From Leptolyngbyaceae cyanobacterium RM1_1_2 (GTDB lineage Bacteria; Cyanobacteriota; Cyanobacteriia; Phormidesmidales; Phormidesmidaceae), in NCBI GenBank assembly GCA_012032345.1, contig JAAUQI010000042.1, positions 1-40,753 on the forward strand: 40,753 bases of DNA, written 5' to 3'. Positions 17,820 through 26,402 of this stretch are shown piece by piece (position 1 is the stretch's first letter; the number at the start of each line of letters is the position of its first letter). The notes under the pieces are model-generated. The model saw nothing but the letters and a program-made list of their open reading frames with translations, did no database searches and had not been told where the DNA came from. The translations under genes and the position numbers were made by a program.

Positions 17820-18407
17820 TCACTCGGTAGGCAGTAAGCTACACTGACGCTGTAAAGCCAGCCTGAGCAAGCTGCGATAAGCTCGACCAGATACGCCATA
17901 GGCTCCAAAACGGGCTAGGTGGGGGTTCATCATTTGAGCGTCAAATAGAACAAATCCCTGGGATCGTAGCCTCTCTACCAGCTTTACCATAGCGACTTTT
18001 GAGCCTTCAGGAATGTGATAAAACATAGATTCCCCAATGAAGGCTCCGCCAATTACGATGCCTAAGATACCCCCGGCTAGTTCGTCTCCCTGCCAGGTTT
18101 CAAAGCTGTGCGCCCAGCCGCTTTGGTGTAGCGCCCAGTAAATTTGCTTGAGTTCACCAGAAATCCAGGTAGTGTCGCGGTCGGCGCAGCCTTCTACCAC
18201 TGCTGCAAAAGCGCGATCGATGGAGACAGAAAAGCGGTCTTGATTGAGAGCACGACGCAGAGATTTGGGGTAACGAAATCGGTCGTCTAAGGGAATTAAG
18301 GTGCGCTGTCGGCTAGAATACCAAGTAACATTCTCGCCAGTGTTGTCTGCCATGAGAAAGTAGCCTTTGGCATAACCTTCAACAATGGCAGGAACGTTAA
18401 ATGACAT
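17820..18407 (-). CDS. aat: Leucyl/phenylalanyl-tRNA--protein transferase
   Basis: The 195-residue enzyme moves Leu or Phe from charged tRNA to the N-terminal Arg or Lys of proteins, marking them for ClpS/ClpAP degradation (N-degron pathway). Diagnostic segments are [57 protein letters not shown] and [15 protein letters not shown]. It is a short, cyanobacterial-type form. The ATG overlaps by 7 bp the first ATG of a divergent gene (18401), so the two share a very compact control region or that gene starts later. Confidence 0.93.
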   Translation of the reverse strand: MSFNVPAIVEGYAKGYFLMADNTGENVTWYSSRQRTLIPLDDRFRYPKSLRRALNQDRFSVSIDRAFAAVVEGCADRDTTWISGELKQIYWALHQSGWAHSFETWQGDELAGGILGIVIGGAFIGESMFYHIPEGSKVAMVKLVERLRSQGFVLFDAQMMNPHLARFGAYGVSGRAYRSLLRLALQRQCSLLPTE

Positions 18408-18433
18408 CGGTCAGATCTAAACCCGAAACTTTA

Positions 18434-18748
18434 ATGGCTGAACCGATCGAATCTGTGACGCTACCCCCCGCTAAGCAGCCCGTCCAGGAAGGTGCGTGGC
18501 TACAAACAGCCCTGCATGAATGGCTGGATGAAGAATTTTTGGCTGAAGCTATCAATCAGGATATTGCCCAGAGAGCCAGTCAGGTCTTTGTGCGGCAGCG
18601 CATGGAGGGCGAGAACGATCTTGACGCGCTGGTCATGGCTATCTTAACAGAGATGCAGGGCTTCGATTTTTCAAAAAGTTTCTACAGCGAATTTGCCGTC
18701 GCTAACGCCGTGGGTGACCTGCTCTTAGCCAGCCTAGGCATCGATTGA
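18434..18748 (+). CDS. Conserved cyanobacterial hypothetical protein, 104 aa
   Basis: The product is small, acidic and helical, with segments DEEFLAEAINQDIAQRASQV, MEGENDLDALVMAILTEMQ and YSEFAVANAVGDLLLASLG. It has no membrane segment and no known catalytic motif. The pattern resembles short cyanobacterial proteins of unknown function. I prefer ATG 18434, because the upstream ATG 18401 overlaps the divergent aat start. No clear ribosome-binding site decides it. Confidence 0.6.
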   Translation: MAEPIESVTLPPAKQPVQEGAWLQTALHEWLDEEFLAEAINQDIAQRASQVFVRQRMEGENDLDALVMAILTEMQGFDFSKSFYSEFAVANAVGDLLLASLGID

Positions 18749-18787
18749 TGCTGTGGTAGCTGAGCTGACGGCGATCGCTCTCATACT

Positions 18788-18813
18788 AAAAAGCAGGGCA
18801 TGATACACCCTGC
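18788..18813 (-). terminator. Intrinsic terminator of rpsN
   Basis: On the minus strand GCAGGG and CCCTGC (18808-18813 and 18793-18798) form a 6-bp stem, with a 9-base loop, followed by TTTTT. It lies 38 bp after the rpsN stop on the same strand. Confidence 0.85.
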
Positions 18814-18850
18814 CCCAAACCTTAGCGCCTAGCCGAAATTATCAACCAAA

Positions 18851-19153
18851 CTACCAGCTAGACTTCACAACGCCGGGTAAAAGACCTTCGTGGGCCATTT
18901 CTCTAAGGGCGTTGCGGCAAAGGCCAAAATCTCTGTAGTAGCCGCGTGGACGACCCGTGAGCCAGCAGCGGTTATGTAAGCGGCTAGGGGCGCTGTTGCG
19001 GGGAAGCTGCTGGATTTTACGGTGAATTTCCAGCCGCTGCTGCTGATTTTCAGCGTTGTCAAACTGCTCTAGCAGGGCCTGTCGCTTAGCGGCATATTTA
19101 GCAACAAGCTTTTCACGCTTGCGCTCCCGCTCAATCATGCTTTTTTTAGCCAT
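18851..19153 (-). CDS. rpsN: 30S ribosomal protein S14
   Basis: The 100-residue basic protein begins [20 protein letters not shown] and contains [20 protein letters not shown] and [17 protein letters not shown], the standard S14 signature and C-terminus. It is the zinc-independent long form: the CxxC pairs of the short form are absent. S14 binds 16S rRNA in the 30S head. It stands alone outside the large ribosomal operon, as usual in cyanobacteria, and has its own terminator. Confidence 0.97.
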   Translation of the reverse strand: MAKKSMIERERKREKLVAKYAAKRQALLEQFDNAENQQQRLEIHRKIQQLPRNSAPSRLHNRCWLTGRPRGYYRDFGLCRNALREMAHEGLLPGVVKSSW

Positions 19154-19229
19154 GTAAAATTATTGCTTTTTGCTTAGACAAAGACACAGTCTAAAATTAT
19201 AAACTATTTTGCTTGAGATTAGGTCAACT

Positions 19230-19928
19230 CTAAGTAGCTTTAACTGTTTTTTTAGCAGCGCTAGCTTTAGCAGGCCGATCTGCTATTAAACGAGCTGCGC
19301 ACAAATCAGCTAGCTGGCAGCGATCGCAGGCTGGCTTACGCGCATTACAGACAGCCCTTCCATGATAGATCAGGCGAATAGACCAGTTTTCCCAATCTGG
19401 CTGAGGCAGCAGCTTAATCAAATCCTGCTCAACTTTAACCGGATCGCTCTGCTGGGTCAGCCCCAGCCGCTGGCTCAGCCGCTTAACATGGGTATCAACC
19501 GTGACACCAGCGTTAATGCCAAAGGCATGGGCTAAGACAACGTTAGCGGTCTTACGAGCAACCCCCGGCAGGCTGGTCAGTTCGCTCATGGTTTGAGGCA
19601 CCTGAGCGTCAAATTCGATCATGATTTTGGCACAGGCTGCCTGAATATTTTTGGCCTTGTTGCGGTAGAAGCCGGTGGAGCGCACCAGTAGCTCTAGTTC
19701 GCTGAGTTCAGCGCTAGCCAGAGCGGCTGCGTCTGGAAAGCGGGCAAACAGGGCAGGGGTCACCAGATTCACTCGCTCGTCTGTACACTGAGCTGAGAGG
19801 ATAGTGGCTACCAGCAGCTGCACGGGGGTCTCGTAGTCCAGGGAACAGGTCGCCTCTGGATAGAGCTGTTTGAGACGGCTGAGAATTTCTAGCGCCTGCC
19901 TTTGCTTGACGGTAGGTTTTCGACTCAC
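19230..19928 (-). CDS. nth: Endonuclease III
   Basis: The 232-residue DNA glycosylase/AP lyase removes oxidised pyrimidines. The helix-hairpin-helix and catalytic Lys are in LPGVARKTANVVLAHAFG, the catalytic Asp is in VDTHVKRLSQRLG, and the [4Fe-4S] ligands follow C-x6-C-x2-C-x5-C in CNARKPACDRCQLADLC. The start ATG overlaps the rseP stop by 4 bp (ATGA), so the two are translationally coupled. The about 20-residue Lys/Ala-rich tail is not part of the fold. Confidence 0.95.
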   Translation of the reverse strand: MSRKPTVKQRQALEILSRLKQLYPEATCSLDYETPVQLLVATILSAQCTDERVNLVTPALFARFPDAAALASAELSELELLVRSTGFYRNKAKNIQAACAKIMIEFDAQVPQTMSELTSLPGVARKTANVVLAHAFGINAGVTVDTHVKRLSQRLGLTQQSDPVKVEQDLIKLLPQPDWENWSIRLIYHGRAVCNARKPACDRCQLADLCAARLIADRPAKASAAKKTVKAT

Positions 19929-21016
19929 TGAAACAGGTTTTGAAAGATTTGTAGCTGAGTCGTATCGCGCACAATTAAAAAGACGCCAAGACCTAGCAGC
20001 AAGACCAGACCCGTTTGCATCACGTTTTCTTGAACCCTAGCGGGGAGAGGCTTGCCCCGTAGCGCTTCAGCTAGCAAAAAGGCTAGCTGTCCGCCATCGA
20101 GGGCTGGCAGCGGCAGAATGTTGATGATAGCCAGATTGATACTGATAATTGCCGTAAAGGGGAACAGGCTGGCCGCATTGGAGTGAATCAGTCCGGCCCC
20201 TTGCTCAACAATGCCCACGGGACTCGCTACCTGACCTGCCATCTCAGAGAAATTGGCAATCAGCATACCGAAGCCTTGCAGCGTCCTTAAAAACATGCCC
20301 TGAAACTCCTGCGCCGCCAGGGTAAAGACTTCTATGGGGTTCTCGGCTCGACGATAGATGATGGTGCCGTTGGGCTGGAGCTGTACGCCAATGATGGCGT
20401 TACCGTCCGGGCCGCGCTCAGGAATGACCGTGACGTCAAACTGGCGATCGCCGCGCTGCACCAAGAGATCAATCGGCTCTCCAGGACTGTTTTTGATCAG
20501 CTCGATTAAGCCTGGAATCGTCTCTTCTGCTGCTGCCAGAGGTTTTCCCTGTGCTGCCACAATCAGGTCTCCGGCTTTTAGTCCAGCCTCAGCTGCGGGG
20601 GCGCTCTCAGACATCACCTGCGGGATCAAGACACCCGGCTCCGAGGAAAAGTTTTGCGGGACGCCCACAGTCGCATACTGGGCTACAAAAACCAGGTAGG
20701 CAAACAGCAAGTTGGCAATAACGCCAGCACTAATCACAATGGCACGGTCTAAGATAGGCCGGTTTCCTAGCAGATCGGGGTCATTCTCAGCAATTTTGCT
20801 ATCCGGGTCATCGTCTGGAAACCCCACAAAGCCGCCAAAGGGAATCGCCCGCACCGAATACTGAGTTTGTGGCCCTTCATATTTAAGCAGGATAGGCCCA
20901 AACCCAATGGCAAACTTGTTGACATGAATGCCTTGCAATCGGGCGGCCAGAAAATGCCCGAGTTCATGAACAAAGACGAGAAGTGCTAATACTGCGATCG
21001 CTGCCAAAACCGACAT
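19925..21016 (-). CDS. rseP: RIP metalloprotease (site-2 protease) RseP
   Basis: The 363-residue intramembrane zinc protease of family M50 has its HExxH motif in VHELGHFLAARLQG (His17, Glu18, His21), inside the first membrane helix. A periplasmic PDZ domain spans about residues 125-205 (SAPAAEAGLKAGDLIVAAQG), and the third zinc ligand is in NILPLPALDGGQLAFLL. Such proteases cut membrane-bound anti-sigma factors and remnant signal peptides. A single PDZ is normal for cyanobacterial forms. It is the first gene of the rseP-nth pair. Confidence 0.94.
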   Translation of the reverse strand: MSVLAAIAVLALLVFVHELGHFLAARLQGIHVNKFAIGFGPILLKYEGPQTQYSVRAIPFGGFVGFPDDDPDSKIAENDPDLLGNRPILDRAIVISAGVIANLLFAYLVFVAQYATVGVPQNFSSEPGVLIPQVMSESAPAAEAGLKAGDLIVAAQGKPLAAAEETIPGLIELIKNSPGEPIDLLVQRGDRQFDVTVIPERGPDGNAIIGVQLQPNGTIIYRRAENPIEVFTLAAQEFQGMFLRTLQGFGMLIANFSEMAGQVASPVGIVEQGAGLIHSNAASLFPFTAIISINLAIINILPLPALDGGQLAFLLAEALRGKPLPARVQENVMQTGLVLLLGLGVFLIVRDTTQLQIFQNLFQ

Positions 21017-21110
21017 AGAAACTATCTGTTTGTTAAGTTTTCAAACCAATGTTGCTCTATTCTATCGCTTCAATTGCTAATCCTTGTGCGGATACCTGCA
21101 CCGTCGCGCC

Positions 21111-22385
21111 CTAGAGCGACTCGCGCCCTAGGTAGGGCTGCAAAACCTCTGGAATGGTAATGGTGCCGTCTGGCTGCTGATAGTTTTCTAAAATAGCGGC
21201 CATTGTCCGGCCAATGGCTAGCCCGGAACCGTTGAGGGTATGGACAAACTGGGTGCCCTTTTGTCCGGCTGTCTTGAAGCGAACATTGGCCCGACGCGCC
21301 TGAAAGTCATTGCAGTTAGAGCAGCTAGAAATTTCTCGGTACCTGTTAGCAGAGGGTAGCCAAACCTCTAAGTCATAGGTCTTGCTGGCTGAGAAGCCCA
21401 AATCCCCGGTACACAGCTCGATCACCCGGTAGGGCAGATTGAGCGCCTGCAAAACCCCCTCAGCGTCCTTGAGCAGCGCTTCATGTTCGGTGACAGAGGT
21501 GTCAGGATGGACAAACTTGTACATCTCCACTTTATTAAACTGGTGCAGACGGATCAGCCCTCGCGTGTCGCGTCCGTAGCTGCCAGCTTCGCGGCGAAAG
21601 CAGGGGGTGTAGGCACAGTAGTAATAAGGCAGATCCCCCGCTGCCAAAATTTCATCCCGGTGCAGATTGGTGAGCGGCACCTCGGCTGTAGGCGATAGCC
21701 ACAGATCATCGCGATCGCACTTAAAGCTTTCATCCGCAAATTTAGGCAGCTGCCCGGAGGCGGTCAGCGAGGCCGTATTCACTAGAAAAGGCGGTATCAC
21801 CTCGGTATATCCGGCGTGAATATGGCGATCGAGCATGAGCTGAATTAGCGCTCGTTCTAGCGCTGCCCCCGCGCCCATTAGGGTGACAAAGCGGCTTTGG
21901 GCTATTTTGGTAGAGCGCTCAAAGTTCAAGATGCCTAGCTTTTCGCCAATTTCCCAGTGGGGTAGCAAAGTGCCTTTTGGCAGATAGTCGCCACCCCAGC
22001 GACGGACTTCTACGTTGTCGTCTTCGCTTTTGCCCAGCGGAGTCGAGGGACTTGGCAAGTTGGGCAGGCTCAGCAAAATTGTTTCAATTTGACTTTTGAG
22101 ATCTCGCTCTTGGGGGTCTAGCTGAGTAAGCTGCGCTTTGACCTGGTTACCTTGCTCTCGCAAATCCTGAACCTCAGCCCCTTTAGCATCTGCCCCATCT
22201 CTAATGGCCTGAGCCACCTGTTTGCCAATTTCATTGCTGCGGGCCTGCAGCAGCGATCGCTCAGTTTCTAGCGATCGCTGCTGCTGATCGAGGGCTAGTA
22301 GAGCAGGCACGTCATAGTCACCTCGAAGATTCAGGCGCTCTTGAACGGGCTGGGGGTGCTCTCGGATTTGCTTTAGGTCAAGCAC
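21111..22385 (-). CDS. serS: Seryl-tRNA synthetase
   Basis: The class II synthetase charges tRNA-Ser. It has the N-terminal antiparallel coiled coil (about residues 25-105), motif 2 in [18 protein letters not shown] and motif 3 in [19 protein letters not shown] choose the GTG at 22385, because the product then begins at the conserved (M)[11 protein letters not shown] and a purine-rich AGAGAAG precedes it. A TTG at 22403 would add six residues. A tRNA-Ser gene lies about 5 kb away, with no evident linkage. Confidence 0.95.
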   Translation of the reverse strand: MLDLKQIREHPQPVQERLNLRGDYDVPALLALDQQQRSLETERSLLQARSNEIGKQVAQAIRDGADAKGAEVQDLREQGNQVKAQLTQLDPQERDLKSQIETILLSLPNLPSPSTPLGKSEDDNVEVRRWGGDYLPKGTLLPHWEIGEKLGILNFERSTKIAQSRFVTLMGAGAALERALIQLMLDRHIHAGYTEVIPPFLVNTASLTASGQLPKFADESFKCDRDDLWLSPTAEVPLTNLHRDEILAAGDLPYYYCAYTPCFRREAGSYGRDTRGLIRLHQFNKVEMYKFVHPDTSVTEHEALLKDAEGVLQALNLPYRVIELCTGDLGFSASKTYDLEVWLPSANRYREISSCSNCNDFQARRANVRFKTAGQKGTQFVHTLNGSGLAIGRTMAAILENYQQPDGTITIPEVLQPYLGRESL

Positions 22386-22707
22386 AATATCTTCTCTCTG
22401 CAAAAGACGTGAACGGTCTCATCTACTTCAGCAAAGTTAGCCAAAGCAAGTAAGCGGGTCTGAGCCAACGCTGAAAAAACCGCCTGAATACACTTAAACA
22501 GTATTTCAGCTTATCTACAAATGTCAGCCCTCTCAGACTCTCTGATTTCGTAGAAAAGCACTTGAGAGGGCACAGCATTCGCAGAGGTTAAAAGCCTCAT
22601 ACGCTAATAGCCTTGCCTGTGACCACTGAGACCTTGCAGCCACTAAGAGCAAAGCAGAGCCGGGTCGCTGGAGGCTAATTCGGGTACCAGGCTACTTGAG
22701 CGCGGGG
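22386..22707. other. Intergenic region with inverted repeat
   Basis: No gene is apparent. GCCCTCTCA at 22527-22535 is exactly complementary to TGAGAGGGC at 22563-22571, with 27 bases between. Neither strand has a following T run, so it is not a classic terminator. It lies between the end of the NifU-like gene and the start of serS, both on the minus strand. The serS promoter must also be here. Confidence 0.55.
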
Positions 22708-22947
22708 CTAAATCACCTGCTCAACTTCGGCAATCTCAGGAATAAATTCCCGCAGCCGCCGTTCAATACCCATACGCAACGTCATCGCTGAGCTAGGGCA
22801 GGAACCACAGGCTCCCTGCAGCCGCAGCTTGACGATGGGGCCGTCAATTTCAACTAGCTCGACGTTGCCACCATCTGCCATCAGATAAGGGCGCATCTCA
22901 TCTAAAACCTGTTCGACATTGTCAGATGTCAAGGCCAACGTTTCCAT
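22708..22947 (-). CDS. NifU C-terminal-domain (Nfu) Fe-S scaffold
   Basis: The 79-residue product is a stand-alone NifU C-terminal domain: [20 protein letters not shown] followed by the cluster-binding CxxC in [18 protein letters not shown]. Cyanobacterial Nfu proteins of this size carry [4Fe-4S] clusters to targets including photosystem I. The frame opens at 23001, but ATG 22947 is the likely start, with GAGG 8-11 bases upstream and family length matched. Confidence 0.93.
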   Translation of the reverse strand: METLALTSDNVEQVLDEMRPYLMADGGNVELVEIDGPIVKLRLQGACGSCPSSAMTLRMGIERRLREFIPEIAEVEQVI

Positions 22948-23232
22948 CAAATTACCTCGTGACTCTAAAAAACCTATCTCCATTGTACGAATTGCGCTCA
23001 AGAAGGTTTCAAGCTTTAAAATCAGCTTTTGATAGATGTGCTTTGTAATACTAAATTCAGTAGAATAGCCTCAGTTAAGTAGCAAAGACAGCTCACAGGT
23101 AACCGCTGTGTAAATTGTCTCACCTACCTAATTTGCCTGATTCACCTCCATCTACGGGCTGAGATTATAGGCAGGAAAGTTAAGCTTTTTATAGACAGGA
23201 ATCAAAAATACCTTTAAGACAGGTAGTTACTC
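22948..23232. other. Divergent intergenic region
   Basis: This is about 285 bp between the divergent NifU-like and PEP-CTERM genes. It is AT-rich on its left side. I see no RNA gene, riboswitch or strong palindrome. It should contain promoters for both directions. Confidence 0.4.
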
Positions 23233-24099
23233 ATGAATCTTGCGTGGTTGTCGCTTAGCGCTTTTTTGGGCATTTTCCTTACCTGTTCAGGCACCATCCA
23301 GTGCGCACAGGCTGCTTCGATTCTCCTCAATACTGACTCAGGAGACATAGGCGCAGCCGATCCCTTCTCTGGCAGCTTTACGCCGACTTTCTCGGGGCCT
23401 GCTTTCAGCGACATTGCTTTATCTCAGGCAGGTAACACAGTTGGCGTTAGCGCAGATGGCCAGCTTTACCAGATTAAAGGCAGTACGGCCACGGCAATCG
23501 GCAGCTTGGGGCTGAGCGCATCGGTTGCTGTTACCGGTCTAGGGTTTGATACTCAGAGCCGACTCTATGCCCTAGGTCTAGACAGCCAATCGCAGACGGG
23601 TCAGGTTTATCAGGTGGATACTCGCACGGGACTAGCAGCGCCGTTTGTCGGAGGTCTACCTGCAGGTATTTATGGCGATATTGTTTTTGATGCCGATCGC
23701 AATCACTTTTTTGGCGTTCGGGAAGCAGCGGGTATCAGTCCCGCTAGCACTTTGTTCTCGCTATCGATGGCCGGACTCTCAAAGGATATCGGCAGTGTCG
23801 GTTTCTCAGCGGTGACGGGGCTAGCCATCAGCAACGGGGCGCTGTATGGCTATACCCGAAGCGGTGAGCAGCTATTGATCAATCGGTCTACGGGAGCTGG
23901 AACTTTTGATTTGGCCTTAAGCAGCTTGACAGGGAGCGATCGCCAATTTAGCGGCGCAGCTTCAGCTCCTATTCCTTTGTTGAGCGTACCGCGATCGCCC
24001 TCACCAGTACCAGAGCCGTCTTTTCTGCTGGCGGCGCTGGCTGGGGGAGGGCTGGGTGCTCTGATGCGGCGCTACAGACGGCGATCGGAGCCAGACTAA
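23233..24099 (+). CDS. PEP-CTERM sorting domain protein
   Basis: The 288-residue protein has an N-terminal signal peptide (AFLGIFLTCSGTIQCAQA) and a C-terminal sorting signal: VPEPSFLLAALAGGGLGAL followed by the basic tail RRYRRR. Such proteins are exported and processed by an exosortase. The middle is a beta-rich, propeller-like region with repeats such as DIALSQAGNTVGVSADGQLY and GLGFDTQSRLYALG, similar to DUF4394-type or NHL-like proteins. Function is unknown. No exosortase gene lies in the window. Confidence 0.82.
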   Translation: MNLAWLSLSAFLGIFLTCSGTIQCAQAASILLNTDSGDIGAADPFSGSFTPTFSGPAFSDIALSQAGNTVGVSADGQLYQIKGSTATAIGSLGLSASVAVTGLGFDTQSRLYALGLDSQSQTGQVYQVDTRTGLAAPFVGGLPAGIYGDIVFDADRNHFFGVREAAGISPASTLFSLSMAGLSKDIGSVGFSAVTGLAISNGALYGYTRSGEQLLINRSTGAGTFDLALSSLTGSDRQFSGAASAPIPLLSVPRSPSPVPEPSFLLAALAGGGLGALMRRYRRRSEPD

Positions 24100-24119
24100 C
24101 TAGGGGTTTAGCACAAACG

Positions 24120-24153
24120 ACCGGATGCCCAAGCTTTTGCCTGGGCACCCGGT
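24120..24153 (+). terminator. Hairpin after PEP-CTERM gene
   Basis: ACCGG-A-TGCCCA pairs with TGGGCA-C-CCGGT, an 11-bp stem with one A-C mismatch and a 10-base loop, 20 bp after the stop at 24099. No T run follows, so efficiency is uncertain. It may serve both converging genes. Confidence 0.6.
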
Positions 24154-24230
24154 TGAAGCGGCAAAGCCGCTCAGGGAAATTCAATTCAGCTCATTGGAAT
24201 CAAAGGAGCGAACGGATCACAAGAGCGTCG

Positions 24231-26075
24231 TTAGACGAGTGACTTACGTCGCTTCAGCAGGTTGACACCGAAGGCACCGAGTCCTAGCAGCCCTAAGATG
24301 GTACCGGGTTCAGGCACGACGGCCTCAGTGGCAAAGATGCGGCCTTCACCGCCTACGGGGTATTGAGCTGCTGTCACCACACCGCCTAAACCGCCTTGGT
24401 CAACGCCGGTCTCAATGTAGTTTGCTAGCGCCTGCTGGTAGGATACGCCCACGTTAGTGAGCGGATTATCAGCTAGGGGATAGTTATCACCGCCTCTAGC
24501 CAAAAAGTCAATGGTCGCTAGGGCGATTGTCGGCGCTCCGCTAACGACCTGCCCATTCTTGACAATAAAGGTACCGTCATCTAGCTGCACGTCTATCACT
24601 CGGCTGCCGGGTGCAGCAGATAGATCAAGACCCACCTTGACACCAGCAACCTGAGCAAAAGCTCCCCCTACGTTTTCAACCGCAGAGTAAGCATTCTCAA
24701 AAATAGCTTTGAGCTGGTCAGGCATGACGTCAGAGACAACAGACACAAAGTTTGAGAAAGGCAGAATGTCAATGGTGTCCTTAGCGGTGATGTTGTCACC
24801 TGCGGGAATAACAACGCTGTTGCGAATGCCGCCGCCGTTTTGCAAAGCAATCACGGGGGTTTCAGCGCCGAAAGAGTCTGCTAGCTGCTGAGCCTGCCAG
24901 AGTAGGGAATCAGCAATCAGGTTACCCAGGTTGGTCTCAGTGGTGCGCACAGCTTCCCGGACACCGTTTAGCTCTATCTCGGTGGTGCCGATGACCTGAG
25001 CATCTAGTGCTGCCACAGCGGCTTCAACCGGAGCAATCACCTGAGTGGCGATCGCAGCGTCGGGCTGAATACCCTGGGCTGCCAAATCAGGGCCAAAGAC
25101 CCGCACGGGTTCGCCGTTGAAGGAGGTGACGACACCGCTGTCGTCAAACTCAACTTCCAAGCGACCTAAATAGCCGTATTCACCCGGCGTTGTCACAACC
25201 GGTACAAGCTGACCGTCTGCATTGGTAGCAGTCACAGGATAAGGGCCAAACACCGATGAGCTACCGCTAGCTACGTTTGCCTGATCGCTGGGCAGAGCGT
25301 TGTTGACGTCGTTGATGAGCAGTTCGTCACCGCCGCCCGCAATGACAATGTCAACGCCGCTGAGCTGAGGGATCAAGTCAAGTTCGATATTAATTGACTG
25401 TAGGTGGCTGATCAGGATGATTTTATCGATGCCTTGAGCCTGAAGCCGATCGATCTCAGCCTGTACCTCAGCCAGCACAGGCAGGACATCGACATCCCCA
25501 GGACTGGAGATAGACGGCAGGATTTCGGTGATAGCAGAAACAATACCGATCTGCTCTCCCCCTTTGTTGACAATGGTGCTTTTAGCAATACGACCTGCTG
25601 CCACTAGAGGCTCTAGCGGCGTGCCGGTGAAGTCTAAGTTGGCGCTGAGGTAAGGGGCTGTACCGCCAAACTCATTGGCATAGGTGTTGATAAAGTTAGC
25701 TAGAAAGTCTGGGCCGAAATCAAAGTCGTGGTTGCCCAAGGCGATCGCATCGTAACCAATTGCAGCCAGCACCTGAGCGTCATAGAGCACGCCAGTTTCC
25801 TGGCTGGCAGAAAAGGTGAGGCCGGCTAGGATGTTATCTCCTGAAGACAGCGTGATTGGGTTCACGGCAGTGCTGCGGAGATTGTTGAGCAGGCCAATGA
25901 ACTCAGCCGCGCCGCCTTCACTACCGGCAGCACCTGCGTCGGGCAGCAGGGCAGATTCGCCGTCGTTGTTGTGGAAGACCGTCAGGGTAAATGCTGAAGC
26001 TGGATCAACAATGAGCAGGCCAAGAAGACTCAGGCCGCTAGCTGCTAAAGCGGTATTTTTGAGGAGCTTATACAT
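24231..26075 (-). CDS. PEP-CTERM metallophosphatase/5'-nucleotidase
   Basis: From ATG 26075 the 614-residue product has a signal peptide (ALAASGLSLLGLLIVDPASA), then a calcineurin-like metallophosphoesterase domain (TLTVFHNNDGES, with metal ligands, and AIALGNHDFDFGPDFLANF), then a 5'-nucleotidase C-terminal domain (VIALQNGGGIRNSVVIPAG, VDIQ-like strands, FLARGGDNYPL). It ends in a PEP-CTERM signal VPEPGTILGLLGLGAFG with tail KRRKS. It probably hydrolyses extracellular nucleotides to recover phosphate. The metal site has Asn-Asn-Asp instead of the usual His-x-Asn-Asp order. The frame opens at 26177, but the signal peptide fixes the start. Confidence 0.9.
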   Translation of the reverse strand: MYKLLKNTALAASGLSLLGLLIVDPASAFTLTVFHNNDGESALLPDAGAAGSEGGAAEFIGLLNNLRSTAVNPITLSSGDNILAGLTFSASQETGVLYDAQVLAAIGYDAIALGNHDFDFGPDFLANFINTYANEFGGTAPYLSANLDFTGTPLEPLVAAGRIAKSTIVNKGGEQIGIVSAITEILPSISSPGDVDVLPVLAEVQAEIDRLQAQGIDKIILISHLQSINIELDLIPQLSGVDIVIAGGGDELLINDVNNALPSDQANVASGSSSVFGPYPVTATNADGQLVPVVTTPGEYGYLGRLEVEFDDSGVVTSFNGEPVRVFGPDLAAQGIQPDAAIATQVIAPVEAAVAALDAQVIGTTEIELNGVREAVRTTETNLGNLIADSLLWQAQQLADSFGAETPVIALQNGGGIRNSVVIPAGDNITAKDTIDILPFSNFVSVVSDVMPDQLKAIFENAYSAVENVGGAFAQVAGVKVGLDLSAAPGSRVIDVQLDDGTFIVKNGQVVSGAPTIALATIDFLARGGDNYPLADNPLTNVGVSYQQALANYIETGVDQGGLGGVVTAAQYPVGGEGRIFATEAVVPEPGTILGLLGLGAFGVNLLKRRKSLV

Positions 26076-26402
26076 ATTAAATGAGAAAATGGTAACTCTA
26101 CGGTTGATAGCTGTTGCCAGAAACACAGTAGCGCAGTCGTTGCAGAAATTAATGCACCATGCCTGGTATAAATGCATACGCCTCCGTAGGTTAGCGATCG
26201 CAGATTAAGGAAAAACGCGGAATGGTTAAGCAAAGGTGCGATAAAGTTAAGTCCAGGTTAAAAGACGTTTTTTTCATCAAGACTTCAAAGTCAGCCCGAG
26301 TTGACTTCATACATTCTTTAATCAGAAAATAGAATTGAAGTTTTTAAGCAATTATTAAAATACGGTGGAGAGGCTGACATCAGTGATTTAGTGGGAGTCT
26401 TT
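26076..26402. other. Divergent intergenic region upstream of glgX
   Basis: It is 327 bp long and AT-rich, particularly near 26260-26360. I find no gene, RNA or strong repeat. It holds one HIP1 octamer near 26194. It should carry the promoters of both the nucleotidase and glgX genes. Confidence 0.4.

Noticed and set aside
23120-23220. TPP-type riboswitch, suggested by CTGAGA-like bases upstream of the PEP-CTERM gene
   Set aside because: The conserved second half of the thi-box is missing and the downstream gene has no link to thiamine.
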